10,933 nucleotides of DNA from Bacteroidales bacterium. GTDB taxonomy: Bacteria > Bacteroidota > Bacteroidia > Bacteroidales > UBA932. Position 1 is the stretch's first letter. The number at the start of each line of letters is the position of its first letter. The position numbers and the translations under genes are program-made. Where the stretch lies: contig JAFROA010000033.1 in the NCBI GenBank assembly GCA_017429885.1, positions 1 through 10,933 on the forward strand, written 5' to 3'. The notes under the pieces are model-generated. The model was not told the origin of the DNA, did no database searches, and was given only the letters and a program-made list of their open reading frames with translations. Positions 5,986-10,933 of this stretch are shown here, piece after piece.

Positions 5986-7219
5986 CTTCCTTCTCGTATT
6001 TCTCGATGCAAGGAATGAACTCCTCGCCCACGGGAACACCGTTCTTGCAGTTGAAGTAATCAAACACCGCTCCGAACGGAAGAGTCTTGGCCTCCTCGAG
6101 GAGGGCGAGCTTCTGGAAGCCCTTGCCCTCGGCCTCATACTTGCGAAGCTTGGCGAGAGGCTCGAGAAGGGCGCTGAGAATGCACTTCTGTGTGGCGCGG
6201 GTTCCGATGATGTAGGCGCCGATGCGGTTGATAGAGGCGTCGAAGTAGTCCAGACCGACGTGCGCGCGGTGGAGAGCCTCGGCGCGGACAAGCTCCTTGA
6301 AGAAGTCCAAGGTCATGTCGTTCATGATGGTCACGTGGTCGGAGTCCCAACGTACAGGACGGCTCACATGGAGCATCAGCTCAGGAACATAAAGGAGCAG
6401 GGAAGAAACCTTGTCCGCCACATTCTCAGTGGGCTCGTAGTGACCTGTGTCGAGAGTGTAAATCACGTTGCGTGAAGCGCAGTAACCCTCGAAGAAGTCC
6501 ATCGAACCGACGGTGTAGCTCTCAAGGCCGATTCCGAAGAGCTTCGCCTCCACGCAACTCTTCATGCCGGGAAGGTCCTCCTTGAGGATGTCGTCGAGGG
6601 AAGCGGCGAGGATCTCGCGGTACTTCTTGCGGTTGACTGTGTAGTCCTTCTGGCCGTCATGGACCCAGATATTCATGATACAAGGGTCGTTCTGGGCCTT
6701 ACCCATAGCGTCGGCGATGCGGCGGCAGCGCTTTGTGTGCTCGATCCAGAACTCGCGGATAGCGGGATCAGGATTGGCCAGGCTCAAATCCCCGCTCTTC
6801 GGATGACCGAAAGAAGTGGAGTTGAAGTCAAGCTTGAAGTTATTGGCCTTAGCCCACTCGATCCAGCTCTGGAAGTGCTCGACACCCACATGGTCGCGGT
6901 CCACGAACTTGCCTCCGAAATCCCCGTAGATCTCGTGGAGATTGATACGGTGGTTACCGGCGAGAAGGGTCTTGACGAACTCGAGGTCAGCGCGGACCTC
7001 GTCGATGTTACGGGCGCGTCCGGGATAGTTTCCTGTGGTCTGGATACCTCCGGAGAGACCGGCGGTGCTCTCAAAGCCCATCACATCGTCAGTCTGCCAG
7101 CAATGGAGGGAAATCTGCTGTTTCTCAAGCTGCTCGATAGCCTTGTCAGTGTCGACACCGATGGCGGCATAGCGCTCTTTGGCCATCTCGTAGGCCTGGA
7201 TGATTTTCTGCTCGTTCAT
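5969..7219 (-). CDS. rhaA: L-rhamnose isomerase
   Basis: This cytoplasmic enzyme converts L-rhamnose to L-rhamnulose, the first step of rhamnose breakdown. The protein has 416 residues (E. coli RhaA has 419) and matches the family end to end: SLHCWQTDDV near the N-terminus, GGIQTTGNYPG, WIEWAKAN, KLFGIGLESYTVGS, HVSRPVRWDSDH and LDYFDASINR. The expected metal ligands are present as Glu224, Asp257, His260, His284, Asp292, Asp294 and Asp324, all shifted by ten from E. coli numbering. It follows rhaB by 11 bp and is the last gene of the operon. Its final codons overlap gmhA by 17 bp, tail to tail. Its terminator appears to sit about 100 nt further on inside gmhA. The start at 7219 gives the normal N-terminus MNEQKIIQAYEMAK. 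Confidence 0.96.
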   Translation of the reverse strand: MNEQKIIQAYEMAKERYAAIGVDTDKAIEQLEKQQISLHCWQTDDVMGFESTAGLSGGIQTTGNYPGRARNIDEVRADLEFVKTLLAGNHRINLHEIYGDFGGKFVDRDHVGVEHFQSWIEWAKANNFKLDFNSTSFGHPKSGDLSLANPDPAIREFWIEHTKRCRRIADAMGKAQNDPCIMNIWVHDGQKDYTVNRKKYREILAASLDDILKEDLPGMKSCVEAKLFGIGLESYTVGSMDFFEGYCASRNVIYTLDTGHYEPTENVADKVSSLLLYVPELMLHVSRPVRWDSDHVTIMNDMTLDFFKELVRAEALHRAHVGLDYFDASINRIGAYIIGTRATQKCILSALLEPLAKLRKYEAEGKGFQKLALLEEAKTLPFGAVFDYFNCKNGVPVGEEFIPCIEKYEKEVTSKR

Positions 7220-7230
7220 ATTCTTGGATA

Positions 7231-8646
7231 TTAATTGTTTGGATAATAAGTCTTTGTCTCAATGGAGTTTCCGATGATGCGGCGCATCTCCCAGCGGTCC
7301 TTGACGAGTCCCGCCACCTTGGCCTGCATCATGATGTTTCCGATGGCCGTGCCCTCGACAGGACCAGCGACAACCGGAATCCCGAGAGTGTCGGCGGTGA
7401 GCTGGCTGACCAGCTTGTTGGCCGAGCCACCTCCGATCACATGGAGCTTGTCGATGGTGAACGGGGCGAAGTCCTGAAGCATGGCGATGACTGACTTGTA
7501 TTTCTTGGTCAGGCTATGGTAGATGAAGCTGATCATCTCAGCGTCATCCTTCGGGACCTGCTGGCCGGACTCGGCGAGAGCCTTCTTTATCTCAGCGTCC
7601 ATGTCCTTCGGAGCTGCGAAACGAGGGTCATCCGGATCGATAACAGACGGGAAATCAATAGCTTCCCTCCCCATGGCCTCGATCTGGGCGTAGTTGTATT
7701 CCCTGCCCTCGGCTGCCCAGGTCTTGCGGCTCTGCTCGAGGAGCCACATGCCGGTGATATTCTTAAGGAACCTTGTGGTACCCTCTATACCGCCCTCGTT
7801 GGTGACATTGAACTCATAGGACTTGTCCGTGACCACGGGGACAGGGGACTCGATGCCCATCAGGCTCCAAGTTCCGCTGCTAAGGTAAGCGAAATGCTCG
7901 TTCTCAGCGGGCACGGCGGCGATGGCGGAAGCGGTGTCATGCCCGGCGACCGCTATGACAGGGACACGCTCCATGCCTGTGGCGTTGCAGATTTCCTGCT
8001 TCAACAGCCCCACTTTGGTTCCAGGCTGGACAATAGGGCGAAGAATGCCGGGATTAATCCCAAGACGCTCCAGCAGGCTCCGGTCGAAGTCCCTGGTTCT
8101 CGGGTCGATAAGGCCTGAGGTGGAGGCGTCCGTGTACTCGCAGACCCTCTCCCCTGTCAGGAGATAGGCCATGAGGTCAGGCATGAACAATATCTCCTTG
8201 GCCTTATGGATCGGCGATTCCGGATCCTTATGCTGGGCATATATCTGGAAAATCGTATTGAAATTCATGATCTGGGTACCGGTGGCCTTATAGAGCTCCT
8301 CCTTGGGGATGATCTTGAACACTTCCTCCGGAATCCCGTCGGTATAAGGGTCGCGGTAAGCCCTTGGCAGTCCGAGGATCTCTCCCTCAGGACCCACGCA
8401 ACCGAAATCGACACCCCATGTGTCGATGCCGATGGACTCCACCTTGACACCCTGCCCCGCAACCTCTTTCATGGCTGCCTTGAAATGATCCAAAAGGGCA
8501 TAGATGTCCCAGAAATACTTACCGTCAATCTCTTTAACGGCGTTCGGGAAACGATAAACTTCTTCGGAAGAAAGCCTGCCATCCTCGACTTTGCCGAGAA
8601 TAGCCCTTCCGCTTGTGGCTCCGAGATCGAATGCTAGGAAATTCAT
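7231..8646 (-). CDS. rhaB: L-rhamnulokinase, FGGY family
   Basis: RhaB phosphorylates L-rhamnulose at O1 with ATP, in the cytoplasm. The 471-residue protein shows the FGGY fold: DLGATSGR at 7-14 (first phosphate motif), IGIDTWGVDFG at 72-82 (sugar contact), the catalytic-base motif AGHDTASA with Asp237, SSGTWSLMG near 256-264, and IGGGSANKL near 404-412 (adenosine motif). Length is close to the E. coli enzyme (489), and the GATSGR and DTWGVDFG wording fits rhamnulokinase better than xylulo- or glycerol kinase. It is the first gene of rhaBA, divergent from the AraC-type regulator. The rhamnulose-1-phosphate aldolase needed for the next step is not in the window, so it must be encoded elsewhere or replaced. 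In the known Bacteroides operon rhaKIPAO (controlled by RhaR), kinase and isomerase also come first and in this order. Confidence 0.95.
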   Translation of the reverse strand: MNFLAFDLGATSGRAILGKVEDGRLSSEEVYRFPNAVKEIDGKYFWDIYALLDHFKAAMKEVAGQGVKVESIGIDTWGVDFGCVGPEGEILGLPRAYRDPYTDGIPEEVFKIIPKEELYKATGTQIMNFNTIFQIYAQHKDPESPIHKAKEILFMPDLMAYLLTGERVCEYTDASTSGLIDPRTRDFDRSLLERLGINPGILRPIVQPGTKVGLLKQEICNATGMERVPVIAVAGHDTASAIAAVPAENEHFAYLSSGTWSLMGIESPVPVVTDKSYEFNVTNEGGIEGTTRFLKNITGMWLLEQSRKTWAAEGREYNYAQIEAMGREAIDFPSVIDPDDPRFAAPKDMDAEIKKALAESGQQVPKDDAEMISFIYHSLTKKYKSVIAMLQDFAPFTIDKLHVIGGGSANKLVSQLTADTLGIPVVAGPVEGTAIGNIMMQAKVAGLVKDRWEMRRIIGNSIETKTYYPNN

Positions 8647-8648
8647 GA

Positions 8649-8657
8649 TTATGTGGT
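8649..8657 (-). promoter_or_regulatory. Leader motif ACCACATAA two bases before the rhaB start
   Basis: The nine bases ACCACATAA, then TC, then ATG on the minus strand. They are identical in sequence and spacing to the leader of the phosphodiesterase gene (3188-3196). No Shine-Dalgarno sequence is present. Confidence 0.4.
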
Positions 8658-8673
8658 CTAATATGTAGTTTTA

Positions 8674-8681
8674 CAAATTTC
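8674..8681 (-). promoter_or_regulatory. Candidate -7 element of the rhaBA promoter
   Basis: GAAATTTG on the minus strand matches TAnnTTTG except at the first base. It would give a leader of about 20 nt before rhaB. No good -33 element is seen about 20 bp upstream, which would suit a promoter that needs an activator such as RhaR. The exact inverted copy of these eight bases stands at 8728-8735. Confidence 0.4.
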
Positions 8682-8697
8682 GTCTTTTTAATATCAG

Positions 8698-8740
8698 GAA
8701 CGCTGAAGAATCTGACATTAGAACTTGGAAATTTGATCCG
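8698..8740. promoter_or_regulatory. Possible RhaR operator: imperfect direct repeat between rhaB and rhaR
   Basis: Two similar stretches beginning GAAC start at 8698 and 8721, 23 bp apart. Each continues with TG(A/G)A, then an AT-rich core, then TGA. AraC-family activators commonly bind two direct half-sites about two helical turns apart, just upstream of the promoter they activate. This position suits the rhaB promoter. Similarity is only moderate, so this is a guess guided by context. Confidence 0.22.
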
Positions 8741-8749
8741 ATTTTTTCA

Positions 8750-8757
8750 TATCTTTG
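8750..8757 (+). promoter_or_regulatory. Promoter -7 element of the AraC-type regulator
   Basis: TATCTTTG is a perfect match to the Bacteroidota -7 consensus TAnnTTTG. A TTGG at 8725-8728 lies 21 bp upstream as a possible -33 element; a perfect TTTG at 8732-8735 is too close (14 bp). Transcription should start around 8764, only some ten bases before the ATG at 8774. This argues against the GTG at 8765 as start. Confidence 0.6.
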
Positions 8758-8773
8758 TAATTGAGTGAAAACC

Positions 8774-9670
8774 ATGGAATCAGTCCACCTTAAATATTTG
8801 GCCGTAAATCCTGTCGATCTTCAATGGGGCACCGCCGTCAACTCGGCAGGCTTCCAGGAGATCGCCGCCGGGATGGCTTATCCTCCCAGGAACCACCCCT
8901 CCAGATACATTTTCACCATTGAGAGCGGGAGGGTGCTTGAAGAGTACCAGCTTATTTATATCACAGAGGGGAGAGGGAAATTCTATTGCCAGACTCTTGG
9001 CAGAAGCAAGCCTGTCCAGGTCGAGAGCGGAATGATGTTCCTCTTGTTCCCCGGCGAGTGGCATTCCTACCATCCAGACCGCCAGACAGGGTGGAAAGAG
9101 TACTGGATAGGCTTCAACGGGCATTTTGTCGACAACCTGATCGAGAGGGGGTTTTTCTCCAAGGACCGCCCTGTGTTCAAAGTCAACATCCACGAGGACA
9201 TCGTGGCCATGTATAATGAAGCCATCAATGCCGCGGTTAGGCAAGAGTCTGGTTTCCAGCAGTTTCTGGCTGGAATCGTGGGTCACCTGCTCAGCCTGGC
9301 GTACTATTATGACAGAAACTCCCAATTCGAGGAGTCTGACTTGGCCAGGAAAATCAGCCAGGCGAAAGTGATAATCCAGGACAACTACACGGACATATCC
9401 CCTGAGGACGTGGCCTCAAGGCTATGCATGAGCTACTCTACCTTCCGTAAGACTTTCAAGGAATATACAGGATTCTCCCCCGCCAGATACATCAGTGAGA
9501 TCCGCATGAGCAAGGCTAAGGAAATCCTGACCAACACATCAGTAAGCATCAAGGAAGTAGCCTACAGGTTAGGTTACAACAATCATGACTATTTCTTCAC
9601 GGCTTTCCGCAACAGGACCGGAAAGACTCCCGCTGAATACAGGGCTATGACCCAGGGCAGCGATATTTGA
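8774..9670 (+). CDS. rhaR: AraC-family transcriptional regulator, probable rhamnose activator RhaR
   Basis: This 298-residue regulator has an N-terminal sugar-sensing cupin-like domain (about 1-165; YQLIYITEGRGKF and WIGFNGHF are typical) and a C-terminal AraC/XylS DNA-binding domain (about 192-298). The two helix-turn-helix units are seen in SPEDVASRLCMSYSTFRKTF and SIKEVAYRLGYNNHDYFFTAF, ending in GKTPAEYR. It is divergent from rhaB across 127 bp. In Bacteroides an AraC-type activator, RhaR, controls rhamnose catabolism, so the symbol follows from context rather than sequence. I place the start at the ATG at 8774. A GTG three codons upstream is in frame, but the -7 element at 8750-8757 would put the first transcribed base almost on it. 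It ends 2 bp from the nucleotidase gene, tail to tail, and I see no clear terminator there. Confidence 0.88.
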   Translation: MESVHLKYLAVNPVDLQWGTAVNSAGFQEIAAGMAYPPRNHPSRYIFTIESGRVLEEYQLIYITEGRGKFYCQTLGRSKPVQVESGMMFLLFPGEWHSYHPDRQTGWKEYWIGFNGHFVDNLIERGFFSKDRPVFKVNIHEDIVAMYNEAINAAVRQESGFQQFLAGIVGHLLSLAYYYDRNSQFEESDLARKISQAKVIIQDNYTDISPEDVASRLCMSYSTFRKTFKEYTGFSPARYISEIRMSKAKEILTNTSVSIKEVAYRLGYNNHDYFFTAFRNRTGKTPAEYRAMTQGSDI

Positions 9671-9672
9671 TT

Positions 9673-10933
9673 CTACCTCTTTCCGAAAAGAAGCTCCATG
9701 TCCTTTTCCAAGGCCGGCCCAGCTATACGTTCAGGAACGAAACGCCACTCACCTATTGTCTTCTTGTCACATATAGCGGCCGGATCGATTGAGCCCTCAT
9801 CCATCAGATAGTCATAGAGGAGTTTCCTGAACTCGGGATACATTTCCACGACTCGTTCCTCAATCTTGCCCGTGTCTATTCCGGTCTTCACCATTAGACC
9901 ACCACCACCGCTGGCCCTGTATGAAGTCATCGCCACGGGGTAGGTCTTGCCGGGATCGAAGGGCTCGCCGCCAGAAAGGGACTCTATCACAACCCTTTCC
10001 CCGAAAGGTTTAGTGACATCCACAGTATAGACCAGTCCGCCGGCGGAATCGAAATTGTATGAGCGGCCGACAAAAGACCAAGACTCGGCGCCTGTACGGG
10101 GATCCTGTCTGTTGACTATCTTGAGCACATGCTCTGACGGCTTGGAAATCGTGTTGACCCAGTTGTCGTAAGAGACTTCCAGGTAGTCTTTCACCTCCTT
10201 GCCGGTCATATTGACCACATACACCTGATTCTCGAATGGATAGACCGTGAACAGGTCGTTATAGACAAGGGTTCCCGCCTTTACCGTGCCATTGAACGTC
10301 AAGGGTGCGGCGAACGAGATCCTTGCGGGAGAGCAAGACAACGAGATCGTGTGAATCAGATTAAGATAGTGGCTCATCCCCTTGTAGGCGTCCCTTGTGA
10401 CAAGATCCACCTTGAGATCACCCACTTTCTTGATGGTGAACTCCTTAACGGCTTTAAAATCGTCATGGAAGATCTGTGACATCTTAGTGTCTATCCTCGA
10501 ACGCTCGACCGGGAGCAGATCGGCTTCCAACTTCTTGTCAATGATCTTTCCCTTCTTTACAGAAAAGCTGATTCTGCCGTACCCGACAAAACGGCTGTGG
10601 CTTCCCGCGTTTATAAGACAAATAGAATCACTCTCCACCACTTTTGGCCTATGGTCATGTGAACAGACCAGGAGGTCAACGCCATGGAGGGTCTTCATCA
10701 AGTCGAGTCCCTGGCTTTCAAGGACCTTTCCATCGCCTTCGCCGGTAGCGGAATGGACGGCGACAATCACCAGATGCGGCTTTTCCTTGGCTATGACAGC
10801 ATCTACATCGTCCTGAACCAACGGGATCAGGCTCTCGAACTTCATCCCGCTCCATAGCCGCTCAGGAAGCCATCCGGCTATATTGGCGTTATCATAACCC
10901 AGGACAGCTACCTTGAGTCCATTGCGTTTGAGA
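9673..10933 (-). CDS. 5'-nucleotidase / 2',3'-cyclic phosphodiesterase family protein, C-terminal part (5' end outside window)
   Basis: This is a two-domain metallophosphatase of the UshA/5'-nucleotidase family, normally periplasmic and scavenging phosphate and nucleosides from nucleotides. The frame stays open to the right edge. The ATG at 10845 is internal, because the upstream codons read KVAVLGYDNANIAGWLPE, a segment typical of the family just before it. Visible from the catalytic domain are VHSATGEG (near 10755) and SHDHR (near 10657), late metal-binding histidine motifs; the second has Ser where Gly is usual. The substrate-binding C-terminal domain follows, with FDSAGGLVYTVD and SYRASGGGG as its recognition loops. 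The N-terminal metal ligands and any signal peptide lie outside. It is convergent with rhaR (2-bp gap) and has no visible link to rhamnose use. Confidence 0.88.
   Translation of the reverse strand, partial: LKRNGLKVAVLGYDNANIAGWLPERLWSGMKFESLIPLVQDDVDAVIAKEKPHLVIVAVHSATGEGDGKVLESQGLDLMKTLHGVDLLVCSHDHRPKVVESDSICLINAGSHSRFVGYGRISFSVKKGKIIDKKLEADLLPVERSRIDTKMSQIFHDDFKAVKEFTIKKVGDLKVDLVTRDAYKGMSHYLNLIHTISLSCSPARISFAAPLTFNGTVKAGTLVYNDLFTVYPFENQVYVVNMTGKEVKDYLEVSYDNWVNTISKPSEHVLKIVNRQDPRTGAESWSFVGRSYNFDSAGGLVYTVDVTKPFGERVVIESLSGGEPFDPGKTYPVAMTSYRASGGGGLMVKTGIDTGKIEERVVEMYPEFRKLLYDYLMDEGSIDPAAICDKKTIGEWRFVPERIAGPALEKDMELLFGKR

Noticed and set aside
6091-6104. 14-bp perfect palindrome CCTCCTCGAGGAGG in rhaA
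   Set aside because: It encodes Leu-Glu-Glu in a conserved region with favoured codons, no T tract follows, and GC-rich codon bias makes it a plausible accident.
6659-7234. 191-codon open frame on the plus strand opposite rhaA
   Set aside because: It is wholly antisense to a highly conserved gene, and its translation shows no domain or sensible composition. Strong third-position bias in rhaA keeps the antisense frame open.
7516-8118. 200-codon open frame on the plus strand opposite rhaB
   Set aside because: It is antisense to rhaB, with no recognisable motif and no promoter or start signal. It is a shadow of codon bias.
8765-8773. GTG start three codons upstream for the AraC-type regulator
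   Set aside because: The -7 element at 8750-8757 would start transcription practically on this codon. The ATG at 8774 is the simpler start, though the GTG is not excluded.
8780-9325. 181-codon open frame on the minus strand opposite rhaR
   Set aside because: It is antisense to the conserved sensing domain of the AraC-type regulator and has no family resemblance.
9557-9577. Eight-base-pair hairpin near the 3' end of rhaR as a terminator
   Set aside because: No T tract follows on either strand, and it lies in conserved helix-turn-helix codons well before the stop.
10843-10845. ATG as start of the 5'-nucleotidase
   Set aside because: The frame continues without a stop to the window edge, and the upstream residues fit the family, so the ATG is internal to a longer gene.

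Overview
This window looks like a chromosomal segment of a gut-type member of the Bacteroidales (Bacteroidota). Three things point there. The gene families match: a DsbD with an SCTGPIVG membrane motif, and an AraC-type regulator beside rhaB-rhaA. Shine-Dalgarno sequences are absent before the starts. A perfect Bacteroidota -7 promoter element (TAnnTTTG) lies in front of the regulator. No genus can be named from the sequence alone. Nine genes fill almost the whole window, the two outermost cut by its edges. No gene-free stretch exceeds 130 bases, and there is no RNA gene, insertion sequence, CRISPR array or phage gene.

Layout. (1) 1-2228, plus strand: the 3' part of dsbD, overlapping by ATGA a secreted SGNH/GDSL hydrolase. 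(2) 2229-3185, minus strand: a Tat-exported phosphodiesterase of the alkaline-phosphatase superfamily, meeting the hydrolase tail to tail with no spacer. (3) 3258-5985, plus strand: an operon of a major-facilitator permease, a ROK sugar kinase and a GmhA-type sedoheptulose-7-phosphate isomerase, divergent from the phosphodiesterase. (4) 5969-8646, minus strand: rhaB-rhaA, L-rhamnulokinase and L-rhamnose isomerase. rhaA overlaps the end of gmhA by 17 bp. (5) 8774-9670, plus strand: an AraC-family regulator, probably RhaR, divergent from rhaB. (6) 9673 to the right edge, minus strand: the C-terminal part of a 5'-nucleotidase family protein.

How they work together. RhaR probably senses L-rhamnose and activates rhaBA across the 127-bp intergenic region. 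RhaA turns L-rhamnose into L-rhamnulose and RhaB phosphorylates it. The aldolase, the lactaldehyde oxidoreductase and a recognisable RhaT are not in the window. The permease-ROK-GmhA operon has the form of a second sugar-uptake module (importer, kinase, isomerase). Because GmhA belongs to heptose metabolism, a heptose or heptulose salvage route is the most interesting hypothesis here. It is inference only.

The most concrete structural discovery is a textbook intrinsic terminator for rhaBA lying inside the gmhA coding sequence on the opposite strand. Other points are a 20-bp perfect palindrome in the permease gene, a ROK kinase that has lost its zinc cysteines, and near-identical sequences in front of pairs of start codons.
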